Source of the DNA: Achromobacter sp. Root83
Lineage (GTDB): Bacteria; Pseudomonadota; Gammaproteobacteria; Burkholderiales; Burkholderiaceae_B
NCBI RefSeq assembly: GCF_001428845.1
Contig: NZ_LMIU01000028.1
Span: 124,001-188,000 of the forward strand
Direction of reading: 5' to 3'
DNA length: 64,000 bases
Shown here: one piece after another, positions 1 through 9,197 of the stretch
How positions within the stretch are numbered: the first letter of the stretch is position 1
Layout of the letters: each line of letters opens with the position of its first letter
Translations under genes and position numbers: made by a program
Notes under the pieces: generated by a model
What the model was told of the DNA's origin: nothing
The model's database searches: none
The model's input: the letters and a program-made list of their open reading frames with translations, nothing else

Positions 1-1216
1 CGGGCACGATCTTGGTGGCGTCCAGCACGTCGAAGCTGAAGCCTTCCGCCTGATCGTCCGTGAACACCTGCACGCCCAGCTCCCATTGCGGCCCATTGCC
101 GGCATCGATGGCTTCCCACAGATCGCGCCGGTGGAAGTCGGGATCGGCGCCGGACACCTTGACGGCCTCGTTCCACACCTGCGAATGCGTACCCAGTATG
201 GGATTCCAGTGGAACTTCACCAGATGCGATTCCCCGCGGGCGTTGACGAAGCGGAAGGTGTGCACGCCAAAGCCCTGCATCATCCGGAAGCTGCGCGGGA
301 TGGCCCGGTCCGACATCACCCACATCAGCATGTGCGTCGATTCGGGCATGAGCGACACGAAGTCCCAGAAGGTATCGTGCGCGGACGCGGCCTGCGGCAT
401 GCCGTGGTGCGGCTCGGGCTTGACCGCATGGACCAGATCCGGGAATTTCATCGCATCCTGGATGAAGAACACGGGCATGTTGTTGCCCACCAGATCCCAA
501 TTGCCCTCGTCCGTATAGAACTTGACCGCAAAGCCGCGCACGTCGCGCGCCGTGTCCTTGGACCCGCGTTCGCCCGCCACGGTGGAAAACCGCACGAATA
601 CCGGCGTGCGCTTGCCCTCTTCGGCGAACAGCGACGCGGCGGTCAGGTCGGTCAGCGGCTTGTAGCACTCGAAGTAGCCATGCGCCGCCGACCCGCGCGC
701 ATGCACGATGCGTTCTGGGATGCGCTCGTGGTCGAAGTGCGTGACCTTCTCGCGCAGGATGAAATCCTTCAGCAGGGCCGGCCCGCGCAGCCCGGCCTTC
801 AGCGAATGCTGATTGTCCGACACGCGCACGCCCTGATTGGTCGTCAGCGCCTGCCCGCCGTCGTCCGAGCGCACGCGCGCCAGCCGGCCGTCGACCTCGT
901 TGACGCCGGGCGCTGCCGGATCGCCCGTCTTGTCGGAGGCCTCGCTTTCGGACAGGGAGCTGGCCCCGACGGACGGGTCCACCGTGCCGATGTGGGCGCC
1001 GGCATAGGGGCAGCGCGCCGCTTCCTCGCCATATTCGGCCGGCTTGTTCGCATTGTGGGCAATGGCGCCGGCCGTGGCGCCCACCGCCGCCGCGCGCTTG
1101 AGCGCCGGATGGGTGGCGTTGCCGGCGGGCCCGGACGCCGGGCCGCTGTCGGTATTCATATAGGCCGTATCGAGCGCGGCGCTGGGGCCGGCCTTGCCTG
1201 GTTTCTTGCTTGCCAT
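1..1216 (-). CDS. katE: Catalase, large KatE-like type, C-terminus outside the window
   Basis: Heme catalase that disproportionates hydrogen peroxide. The minus-strand frame is open from the ATG at 1216 to the left edge, giving about 405 residues without a stop, so the C-terminal part lies outside. Visible family marks are the catalytic His in [15 protein letters not shown], the distal Asn segment [12 protein letters not shown], and the run around [19 protein letters not shown]. The N-terminal extension of about 110 residues before the catalase core fits large-subunit (HPII/KatE-like) enzymes better than small-subunit ones. An AGGAG ribosome site precedes the ATG. The ferritin-like gene ends 10 bp upstream, so the two are probably co-transcribed as a stress pair. 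The C-terminal flavodoxin-like domain that would settle the KatE subclass cannot be seen. Confidence 0.88.
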   Translation of the reverse strand, partial: MASKKPGKAGPSAALDTAYMNTDSGPASGPAGNATHPALKRAAAVGATAGAIAHNANKPAEYGEEAARCPYAGAHIGTVDPSVGASSLSESEASDKTGDPAAPGVNEVDGRLARVRSDDGGQALTTNQGVRVSDNQHSLKAGLRGPALLKDFILREKVTHFDHERIPERIVHARGSAAHGYFECYKPLTDLTAASLFAEEGKRTPVFVRFSTVAGERGSKDTARDVRGFAVKFYTDEGNWDLVGNNMPVFFIQDAMKFPDLVHAVKPEPHHGMPQAASAHDTFWDFVSLMPESTHMLMWVMSDRAIPRSFRMMQGFGVHTFRFVNARGESHLVKFHWNPILGTHSQVWNEAVKVSGADPDFHRRDLWEAIDAGNGPQWELGVQVFTDDQAEGFSFDVLDATKIVP

Positions 1217-1226
1217 GAGTGGTCTC

Positions 1227-1841
1227 CTAGTGTGCCAGCAGTTTGTCGCGCGACTGCTCCGCCCTGGACGCGCCGATGGCGGACTCCACTTGCTTCACCT
1301 CTTCGGGCGGCGGCAATACCGCCGGAAAGCCCAGCGATTCGATCCACAGCTCCCGCGACCAGCCCTGCGTGTGATACAGGTGATGGTCCTCGTCGGTCGC
1401 CACGGCGTCGTACGCCTGCTTGAGGATCTTGGCTTCCTGGCCGGTATGCTGGTCGGCGATCATGCCGATCAGCGCCCAGTTCGCATGGTCCTTGGTTTCG
1501 GCCAGCACCACGCATTCGGTCGCCACCAGTTGCGCGGCATCCGGGTCGCCGGCGCTGAGCGCCATCTTCATGGCCTTGACCAGGGATTCGCCCAGATGGC
1601 GGACCACGTCGCGGCCGGGCGACTTCGCCTCGGGATCGAGCTTCAACTGTTCGAGTACGGTCAGCAGCACGCGGCGATGCGTGCGGGTTTCTTCCAGGTA
1701 GCCCAGCCATTCCTTCTTCAGGTCGTCATTGACGGCACAGGTCACGGCGGTCTCGTAGACGGTCAGGCCTCCGATCTCGGTTTCCAGCGCCTGATACAGC
1801 AGTTCCCGGATTTGCCGGGTGTTTCCTGCTTTGCGTTTCAT
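1227..1841 (-). CDS. Ferritin-like (DUF892/rubrerythrin-type) protein
   Basis: 204-residue soluble helical protein beginning [20 protein letters not shown]. Regularly spaced acidic and His residues ([47 protein letters not shown]) suggest a four-helix ferritin-like bundle that could bind a di-metal centre; the exact ligands are not certain. The start at 1841 is chosen because AAGGAG lies 6-8 bp upstream; longer in-frame extensions to 2138 are low-complexity and lack a ribosome site. It lies directly upstream of the catalase gene in the same direction. Proteins of this type often sit beside catalases in stress loci of proteobacteria. The function is inferred from fold and context only. Confidence 0.75.
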   Translation of the reverse strand: MKRKAGNTRQIRELLYQALETEIGGLTVYETAVTCAVNDDLKKEWLGYLEETRTHRRVLLTVLEQLKLDPEAKSPGRDVVRHLGESLVKAMKMALSAGDPDAAQLVATECVVLAETKDHANWALIGMIADQHTGQEAKILKQAYDAVATDEDHHLYHTQGWSRELWIESLGFPAVLPPPEEVKQVESAIGASRAEQSRDKLLAH

Positions 1842-2233
1842 AGGGTGCTCCTTGTCTCTTGGGCATCGGCGATGAGCCCCCACGGACGGACGGTCTTTGG
1901 GGAACGAAGCGGGTTCCCAGCAATCGCCATGCCCGGGCAGGTCCGGCGGCGAAGGCGAGCGCTCGCGTCCGTACACCCGGCAGGCGGCGTCCGGCCGCGA
2001 GCGCAGAAAGTACAAAGGCTTCTTGCGTGCATCGCCGTGGCCGCCCCAACCCCGTGCCCCGCGCCCGGCCCCGGCCCGGCCCGCGCCTGCTCGCTTGGCG
2101 GCCGGACAGCCGCGGCGCCCGACCCGCCGCCTCCGCATTCGGCGTACTATCCGGCTGGGCCGTGATCAAGGTTGAAAACGGCCGCATCCGCGCCGCCCCA
2201 GCGCAAATTCCGCGCAAACCAGGAGGCTGCCGC
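1842..2233. other. Divergent intergenic region, no gene recognised
   Basis: This 392-bp stretch separates the minus-strand ferritin-like/catalase pair from the plus-strand small membrane protein and must hold both promoters. It is very G+C-rich and I see no convincing -10 element, operator palindrome or RNA. Open frames across it have the low-complexity Arg/Ala/Pro composition of non-coding high-GC DNA. Confidence 0.4.
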
Positions 2234-2584
2234 ATGAACCTGAACGACATATTCGCCATCGCGATGGCCTTGCTGCTGACCTATTCGGGCATGGCCTGCC
2301 TGGGCTTGGCGATGCCGCGCCACTACGACCAGGTCTGGGCGCGCGACGCCGCCGCCGGCCACACCCGCGTGCTGCGCGGGGCCGGCGTGCTGCTGCTGGC
2401 GCTGGCGTTGCTGCCCTGCGTCGGGCTGTGGGGCAACACCATCGGCGTGCTGGCCTGGCTGGGCTGGTTGTCGGCCGGCGCCCTGTTGTCGGTCGGCATG
2501 TTGTCCTGGGGGCCTCGTCCCGCGGCCCGCACCGCGGCGCTGGCGGTGGCGATCGCGCTGGCGGGCGTCGGCATCGGCTTCTGA
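2234..2584 (+). CDS. Small inner-membrane protein, DUF3325-like
   Basis: 116-residue hydrophobic protein starting MNLNDIFAIAMALLLTYSGM, with three or four predicted membrane spans (about residues 5-27, 46-66, 68-90 and 98-115). Length and pattern resemble the DUF3325 family of small membrane proteins, which in other genomes often accompany TonB-dependent siderophore uptake genes; no such genes are nearby here. The ATG at 2234 follows an AGGAGG ribosome site 7 bp upstream. Family assignment is by resemblance only and the function is unknown. Confidence 0.6.
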   Translation: MNLNDIFAIAMALLLTYSGMACLGLAMPRHYDQVWARDAAAGHTRVLRGAGVLLLALALLPCVGLWGNTIGVLAWLGWLSAGALLSVGMLSWGPRPAARTAALAVAIALAGVGIGF

Positions 2585-2655
2585 TAGCGGCGTTTCATCG
2601 GGCAAAGCCTGCCGACGGGGCCGGATTGCGCGGTTTCGCACCCGCCGCCCGGCGT

Positions 2656-2669
2656 TTGACGCGCATCAA
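2656..2669 (+). promoter_or_regulatory. FNR/Anr-like site upstream of nrdD
   Basis: TTGAC-GCGC-ATCAA matches nine of the ten specified bases of the FNR consensus TTGAT-N4-ATCAA. It lies about 90 bp before the nrdD start, where an activator of an oxygen-sensitive enzyme would be expected. Confidence 0.5.
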
Positions 2670-2705
2670 GCCAGACCGATATCCGCGGCTGACAGCCCCC
2701 CTTCA

Positions 2706-2752
2706 GCACCATATGTGGTGGTAGAGTCTTTGCACTCCACTACATATGGTGC
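2706..2752. promoter_or_regulatory. Two NrdR-like boxes in the nrdD promoter
   Basis: The 16-mers at 2706-2721 and 2737-2752 are inverted copies of each other (15 of 16 positions) and resemble the NrdR box (consensus about ACAC-w-AtATaT-w-GTGT), matching roughly 11 and 12 of 16 positions. Their starts are 31 bp apart, three helical turns, which is the spacing typical of paired NrdR boxes in ribonucleotide reductase promoters. NrdR would repress nrdD when dATP is high. Box 2 covers an ATG at 2746, which argues for the later start at 2758. Confidence 0.6.
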
Positions 2753-2757
2753 CAGTC

Positions 2758-4752
2758 ATGCAAATCCAACACATCCTCAAACGCGACGGCCGCGTCGTTG
2801 CATTCGATCGCGACAAGATCGCCCAAGCCATGGCGGCGGCAGGCCAAAGCACCGGGGAGTTGGACCTGGCCGGCGCGCAGGCGCTGACCGGCGCGGTCAT
2901 CGCGGCGCTGACCGACAACCTGTGTCCCGGCGTCGAAACCATCCAGAACCGGGTGGAGGATGCGCTGGTCCAGGCCGGCCACTGGCGCACCGCGCGCGCC
3001 TACATCGTCCACCGCGAGCAGCACGCCCGCCTGCGTTCGCTGCGCCACACGCTGGTGGACGTGGAAAGCGCCATGGAAGAGTATCTTGAACAGCGCGACT
3101 GGCGCGTCAACGCCAACGCGAACCAGGGCTACAGCCTGGGCGGCCTGATCCTGAACGTGGCGGGCAAGGTCACCGCCAACTACTGGCTGTCCAACGTCTT
3201 CACGCCCGAGGCCGGACGCGCCCACCGCGAGGGCGACATCCACATCCATGACCTGGACATGCTCAGCGGCTATTGCGCCGGCTGGTCGTTGCGCCAACTG
3301 CTGACCGAGGGCTTCAACGGCATCCCCGGCAAGGTGGAATCCACGCCCCCGAAGCATATGTCGGCCGCCATCGGCCAGATCGTGAACTTCCTGGGCACGC
3401 TGCAGAACGAATGGGCGGGCGCGCAGGCGTTCAGTTCCTTCGACACCTACATGGCGCCCTTCATCCGCCGCGACGCGATGACCTACGCCGACGTCAAGCA
3501 GTCGATCCAGGAACTGATCTTCAACTTGAACGTGCCCAGCCGCTGGGGCACACAGACGCCGTTCACCAATCTGACCTTCGACTGGACCTGCCCGCCCGAC
3601 CTGAAGGAACAGATCCCCTACGTGGGCGGCGAGGAAATGCCCTTCTCCTACGGCGACCTGCAGGCCGAGATGGACATGATCAACCGCGCCTACATTGAAG
3701 TCATGATGGCGGGCGACGCGAAGGGCCGCGTGTTCACGTTCCCCATCCCCACCTACAACATCACGCCCGACTTCGACTGGGACCATCCCAACACCGAACG
3801 CCTGTTCGAGATGACGGCGCGCTACGGCCTGCCCTACTTCCAGAACTTCCTGAATTCGGACCTGGAGCCGCACATGGTGCGCTCCATGTGCTGCCGCCTG
3901 CAGCTCGACCTGCGCGAATTGCTCAAGCGCGGCAACGGCCTGTTCGGGTCGGCCGAGCAGACGGGCTCCGTGGGCGTGGTCACCGTGAACTGCGCGCGCC
4001 TGGGGCACACCTGCCGCGGCGACGAGACGCAACTGATGGACCGCCTGGACCATCTGCTGGGCCTGGGCCGCGACGTGCTGGAGACCAAGCGCAAGGTGGT
4101 GCAGCGCTACATCGACCAAGGGCTTTACCCCTACACCCGCCGCTACCTGGGCACCCTGCGCAATCACTTCAGCACCCTGGGGGTGAACGGCATCAACGAG
4201 ATGATCCGCAACTTCACCGACGACGCCGAAGACGTCACCACCCCGGAGGGCCACGCGCTGGCCGTGCGGCTGCTGGACCGCGTGCGTGAACGCATGACCG
4301 AGTTCCAGGAAGAAACCGGCCATCTGTACAACCTGGAGGCCACGCCGGCCGAGGGCACCACCTACCGCTTCGCGCGGGAAGACCGGAAGCGCTACCCCGG
4401 CATCCTGCAGGCGGGCACCGACGCGCAGCCCTACTACACCAATTCCAGCCAGCTGCCGGTGGGCTATACCGACGATCCGTTCCATGCCCTGGAACTGCAG
4501 GAGACGCTGCAAGGCAAGTACACCGGCGGCACCGTGCTGCATCTGTACATGAACGAAGCGGTGTCTTCCGCCGACGCGTGCAAGCAACTGGTGCGCCGGG
4601 CGCTGTCCAACTTCCGGCTGCCGTACATCACCGTGACGCCCACGTTCTCGATCTGCCCAAATCACGGCTATCTGGCCGGCCACCACGAGTTCTGCCCCAA
4701 GTGCGACGCCGAACTCCTGGCCAAGCAATCGGCGTGCTGCGATCCGGCCTAG
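2758..4752 (+). CDS. nrdD: Anaerobic ribonucleoside-triphosphate reductase, catalytic part lacking the glycyl-radical tail
   Basis: Reduces ribonucleoside triphosphates to deoxy forms without oxygen. An N-terminal ATP-cone (HILKRDGRVVAFDRDKI, about residues 4-90) is followed by the NrdD barrel. The C-terminus carries a zinc-type motif, SICPNHGYLAGHHEFCPKC. In ordinary NrdD proteins the chain continues from here into the glycyl-radical loop; here it stops at 4752, soon after the zinc motif, and the loop is encoded by the next small gene. Two in-frame stops (TAG at 4750, TGA near 4807) separate the two. I prefer ATG 2758 (MQIQHILK, 664 residues); ATG 2746 in the same frame adds four residues but lies inside a NrdR-like box, and neither start has a clear ribosome site. 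Confidence 0.93.
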   Translation: MQIQHILKRDGRVVAFDRDKIAQAMAAAGQSTGELDLAGAQALTGAVIAALTDNLCPGVETIQNRVEDALVQAGHWRTARAYIVHREQHARLRSLRHTLVDVESAMEEYLEQRDWRVNANANQGYSLGGLILNVAGKVTANYWLSNVFTPEAGRAHREGDIHIHDLDMLSGYCAGWSLRQLLTEGFNGIPGKVESTPPKHMSAAIGQIVNFLGTLQNEWAGAQAFSSFDTYMAPFIRRDAMTYADVKQSIQELIFNLNVPSRWGTQTPFTNLTFDWTCPPDLKEQIPYVGGEEMPFSYGDLQAEMDMINRAYIEVMMAGDAKGRVFTFPIPTYNITPDFDWDHPNTERLFEMTARYGLPYFQNFLNSDLEPHMVRSMCCRLQLDLRELLKRGNGLFGSAEQTGSVGVVTVNCARLGHTCRGDETQLMDRLDHLLGLGRDVLETKRKVVQRYIDQGLYPYTRRYLGTLRNHFSTLGVNGINEMIRNFTDDAEDVTTPEGHALAVRLLDRVRERMTEFQEETGHLYNLEATPAEGTTYRFAREDRKRYPGILQAGTDAQPYYTNSSQLPVGYTDDPFHALELQETLQGKYTGGTVLHLYMNEAVSSADACKQLVRRALSNFRLPYITVTPTFSICPNHGYLAGHHEFCPKCDAELLAKQSACCDPA

Positions 4753-4851
4753 GCCACCCCCGGTTACGGGCCGCGCGCGCAAGGTTACGGCCGTGCGGGC
4801 AGGCCCTGATCCCGCCGGGCATCCGTCCGGCACCACTTCCAAGGAAATCCT

Positions 4852-5034
4852 ATGCAAACCTTGACCGCCCCCGCCGCCATATCCATGCCCGCCGCCGGGC
4901 TGGACGACAGCCAGCGCGTGCGCTGCGAAGTCTGGACCCGCGTGATGGGCTACCACCGTCCAGTGTCTTCCTTCAACACCGGCAAGCAAGGCGAATTCAA
5001 TGAACGCCAATTCTTCGTCGAACGCCGCGCCTGA
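4852..5034 (+). CDS. Stand-alone NrdD glycyl-radical polypeptide
   Basis: 60-residue protein carrying the missing C-terminal loop of NrdD: RVMGYHRPVSSFNTGKQGEF, in which Gly33 is the expected radical site, followed by NERQFF. It is in the same reading frame as nrdD but after two stops and a 99-bp gap, with its own AAGGAAA ribosome site 5-6 bp before the ATG and about 20 extra N-terminal residues not seen in fused NrdDs. It therefore looks like a deliberately separate subunit rather than a sequencing error. It would have to dock on NrdD and receive the radical from NrdG, comparable with GrcA (YfiD) repairing pyruvate formate-lyase. nrdG starts inside its 3' end. Confidence 0.85.
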   Translation: MQTLTAPAAISMPAAGLDDSQRVRCEVWTRVMGYHRPVSSFNTGKQGEFNERQFFVERRA

Positions 5035-5812
5035 GGGCGTCCCGCGAACCGCCGAAGCCGGGCAGGCGGCCAGCCATCCCTTGCGCAGGCTGGCCGCCCG
5101 GCCGGCCTACGCGGCGCCGCCCCAGCCCGTCATCCAGCCCCTGCCGCGGCATGCGCCCGCGGTGGGCGGACTGGTGCCCTTTTCCACCGTGGACTGGCCG
5201 GGCCAGCTTGCCGCCGTGGTCTTCATTTCCGGCTGCCCGTGGCGCTGCCACTATTGCCACAACACCGAACTGCAGACGCGCGCCGCCCGCTACGACTGGC
5301 GCGAGGTCCGCGAATTCCTGGAAACCCGCAAGGGCCTGCTGGATGCCGTGGTGTTTTCCGGTGGAGAACCCCTGAGCGAACCGCGCCTGCCGGCGATGAT
5401 CCGCGACGTCAAGCGCATGGGCTACCGGGTGGGGCTGCACACCGCCGGCATCTATCCGCTGCGCCTGGCCGACGTGCTGCGTCATCTGGATTGGGTGGGC
5501 ATGGACATCAAGGCCGACGCCAAGGGCTATGACGACATCACCGGCCGGCGCGACTCGCAACGCCCCGCCCTGGCCTGCCTGACGCAGTTGCTGTCGACCG
5601 GTCCGGATTTCGAATGCCGCATCACCTGGCACCCCGACTGGCTGGACGAAGCGCGGCTCCTGGCACTGGCCGTGGAACTCGCACGCCGCGGCGTGCGGCG
5701 GTTTGCCGTGCAGACGGCGCGCAGCGGCCCCGCCGCGCCCGTCGCCCGGGCCTTGAGCACCCAGGCGCAAGCGACGCTGCGCTACACCTTCGAGGAATTC
5801 ACCTATCGCTGA
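5000..5812 (+). CDS. nrdG: Anaerobic ribonucleotide reductase activase, radical SAM
   Basis: 270-residue radical-SAM activase that installs the glycyl radical. The cluster motif is CPWRCHYC (about residues 76-83), followed by the FSGGEP SAM-binding motif. The core resembles the NrdG2-type activase; about 55 N-terminal residues before VGGLVPFSTVDWPG look like a poorly conserved extension. The ATG at 5000 overlaps the glycyl-radical gene by 35 bp, implying translational coupling, which fits the two products acting on each other. Its 3' end overlaps the convergent MocR gene by 10 bp. Confidence 0.9.
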   Translation: MNANSSSNAAPEGVPRTAEAGQAASHPLRRLAARPAYAAPPQPVIQPLPRHAPAVGGLVPFSTVDWPGQLAAVVFISGCPWRCHYCHNTELQTRAARYDWREVREFLETRKGLLDAVVFSGGEPLSEPRLPAMIRDVKRMGYRVGLHTAGIYPLRLADVLRHLDWVGMDIKADAKGYDDITGRRDSQRPALACLTQLLSTGPDFECRITWHPDWLDEARLLALAVELARRGVRRFAVQTARSGPAAPVARALSTQAQATLRYTFEEFTYR

Positions 5813-7221
5813 GGCAGCCGCGCCTTGAGGGTGGCGTAAAAGCGCGGCGATCCCACCGCGCCCACATTGCAGCGGGACCACGGCGACACCGCCGTGGGAT
5901 CCACGCTGAACACGCGGCCGGGCGCCATGATGACCTTCTCCGGCATCAGATCCGCCGCCAGCGTCAACGAGTCCGCCACGCCCGGAAAGGCCGACCACAG
6001 GTACAGCGAACTGGTCGGCCGGGCAAACACCTCCGCACCCAGGGAATCCAGCACCTGCAAGGCCTGCCCCGTGGCCGCTTCCAGCCGTTGGCGCAGCCTG
6101 ACCAGGTGGCGTTCGTAGTGCCCTTCGCGCAGCATCACGTCCACCATGCGCTCGCAGTATTCAGAGCTGCTGACGTGGACCAGCGCCTTCAGATCGGCCA
6201 GGTCGCTGGCCAGCGCCGCATTGCAGGCGATGAAGCCCACGCGCAAGGCCGCGGAGAACGATTTGGAGAAGCTGCCGATGTAGATTGTGCGCTCCAACTG
6301 GTCCAGCGCCGACAGGCGCACGGCGGATGTGGGCTTGAAGTCGGCCAGCGGATCGTTCTCGACCACCATCAGGTTATAGCGTTCGGAGAGCTGCAGGATC
6401 TTGTAGGCCTTGGCGGGCGTTGTATCCGAACCCGTGGGGTTGTGCGCCAGCGACTGCGTGAAGAACAGGCGCGGCTTCTCGCGCTGCAGCAAGGCTTCCA
6501 GCGCGGCCAGGTCGGGGCCGTCGGGCAGGCGCGGCACGCCCAGCATCCGCACGCCGGCCAGCTTCAGCTTGCCGAACAGCGGGTAGTAGCCCGGGTTGTC
6601 GACCAGCACGGTAGACCCCGGCGGCAGGAAGTAACGGATCACCAGATCCATGGCCTCGTTCGCGCCCTGCGTCAGCACCAGCTGAGGCGGCGCCACGCTG
6701 ATGCCCACGTCACCCAGCTTGCGCACCAGGCTTTCGCGCAGCGGTGCGTAGCCAAAGCGGCTGCCGTAGCGGAACAAGGCGCCCAGGCCCGTGCGCACCA
6801 CCTTCTGGTGGTAGCGGTCCATGCGCATATCGGCCAGCCACTCCACCGGCGGAAAGCCGTCGCCCACCGCCACCGCGTCCGGCTGGGTCTTCAACTGTTC
6901 GCGCATCAGCCACACGATGTCCATGGCGCGGCTGAGCTGCCCGGATTCTTCGTCGGCGGGTGCGCGCGCGCGGTCCACGCCCAGCACGAAAAAGCCCGAG
7001 CCGCGGCGCGGTTCCACCAGCCCGCGGGCCACCAGCATTTCAAACGCGACGACCACCGTGTTCTTCGCGTAGCGATGAAGCTGCGCCAGTTCGCGCAAGG
7101 ACGGCAGCTTGTCGCCCGGACGGTAGACGCCGTCGGCGATCTGCTGGCCGATCAGTCTGGCCAGGCTTTCGGCGATGGGCGCCGCGCGCTGTGGCCTGCC
7201 GGGCATGTTCACTTCATCCAC
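5803..7221 (-). CDS. MocR-type regulator (GntR winged helix fused to aminotransferase-like domain)
   Basis: 472 residues. The N-terminal GntR helix-turn-helix (about 15-85, [20 protein letters not shown]) is followed by a fold-type I PLP domain with the lysine segment [18 protein letters not shown]. MocR proteins use PLP, often with an amino compound, as effector. The gene is divergent from the HMG-CoA reductase gene, and the 133-bp gap holds a strong repeated operator, so it probably controls that operon and itself. Start 7221 (MDEVNMPGR) is used; an internal ATG at 7206 is an alternative. The effector is unknown. Confidence 0.88.
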   Translation of the reverse strand: MDEVNMPGRPQRAAPIAESLARLIGQQIADGVYRPGDKLPSLRELAQLHRYAKNTVVVAFEMLVARGLVEPRRGSGFFVLGVDRARAPADEESGQLSRAMDIVWLMREQLKTQPDAVAVGDGFPPVEWLADMRMDRYHQKVVRTGLGALFRYGSRFGYAPLRESLVRKLGDVGISVAPPQLVLTQGANEAMDLVIRYFLPPGSTVLVDNPGYYPLFGKLKLAGVRMLGVPRLPDGPDLAALEALLQREKPRLFFTQSLAHNPTGSDTTPAKAYKILQLSERYNLMVVENDPLADFKPTSAVRLSALDQLERTIYIGSFSKSFSAALRVGFIACNAALASDLADLKALVHVSSSEYCERMVDVMLREGHYERHLVRLRQRLEAATGQALQVLDSLGAEVFARPTSSLYLWSAFPGVADSLTLAADLMPEKVIMAPGRVFSVDPTAVSPWSRCNVGAVGSPRFYATLKARLPQR

Positions 7222-7266
7222 GCTTGGATTCCCGCTGGGTTGTCGCCAAAATTGGTGCAGTGCGAT

Positions 7267-7310
7267 GGTACTGTTTGCCCAAACTGTACCTCTGAATAGC
7301 GGTACAGTTT
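7267..7310. promoter_or_regulatory. Triple half-site operator between mocR and mvaA
   Basis: Three 10-bp half-sites are visible: GGTACTGTTT (7267-7276), AAACTGTACC (7281-7290) and GGTACAGTTT (7301-7310). The second and third form a perfect inverted repeat with a 10-bp spacer; the first and second form a near-perfect one (one mismatch) with a 4-bp spacer. The placement in the divergent promoter fits binding by the adjacent MocR protein. No other copy was noticed in the window. Confidence 0.7.
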
Positions 7311-7354
7311 ACCTAGAATCTGGCCACTCAATGCTTCTACGGAGACAAGCCATC

Positions 7355-8641
<1,287 letters not shown>

Positions 8642-8711
8642 CCCCGGCTGGACCAGAACAGAGGCGGCGTCCGGAACCCCCGGGCGCCGCCCGATCACAC
8701 AGGAGAGAGAC

Positions 8712-9197
8712 ATGAAACAAAGCCCCCCGGCGCCGTCCACGCGCCTGGCCGAAGTATGGAGCGACACGGTGGATCTCAGGCAGCTTGCCTGGGCCATCGG
8801 TATCGGCATCACGATCAGCGTGGCGGGTTTCTATACCGCCAGCCGCTGGTTGCGCGGCGTGGTGGCGTCGCCCGAACTGGCCCACGCCTACGCCATGCTG
8901 GCCGGACTGGCCGGCTGCGTGCTGGCCGGCGTCATTTGCGCCCGGCTGTTCCCGCCCAAGCGCGAAGTCATCGAACACAGCTCCACGCATGACCCCGCAT
9001 GGCGCGCCGAAGTGCTGGCCGAACTGGCCGAACAGCCCGGCGGCCTGGGCACGCTTGCGGACCTGCCGGAAGCGGTGGTGCGCGAACTGAAGGAACTGGA
9101 CCTGTACGACCTGTTCGCCGAGCCCGCGGCCCAGGCGGCCGCGGCGGCCGACCCCGTCGACGCGCGGCGCGGTCCCGGCAAGGAGGCATTGGCATGA
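8712..9197 (+). CDS. Small membrane subunit preceding TctA-like permease
   Basis: 161 residues with two membrane spans (about 27-49 and 62-82) and a soluble, acidic C-terminal tail rich in Ala/Glu. An AGGAGAGAG ribosome site precedes the ATG at 8712. The TGA stop overlaps the ATG of the next gene (ATGA), so the two are translationally coupled and probably form one transporter. Position recalls the small TctB subunit of tripartite tricarboxylate transporters, but the sequence does not clearly show the four-span TctB fold. I do not assign a family with confidence. Confidence 0.6.
   Translation: MKQSPPAPSTRLAEVWSDTVDLRQLAWAIGIGITISVAGFYTASRWLRGVVASPELAHAYAMLAGLAGCVLAGVICARLFPPKREVIEHSSTHDPAWRAEVLAELAEQPGGLGTLADLPEAVVRELKELDLYDLFAEPAAQAAAAADPVDARRGPGKEALA

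Noticed and set aside
4740-4860. Frameshift or sequencing error splitting nrdD
   Set aside because: Both parts are in the same frame, two separate stops lie between them, and the second part has its own ribosome site and additional N-terminal residues.
2740-5010. Long minus-strand open frame (756 codons) opposite nrdD
   Set aside because: It is the mirror of nrdD codon structure in high-GC DNA; composition is His/Gly/Val/Ala-rich without any recognisable domain, and nrdD on the other strand is certain.
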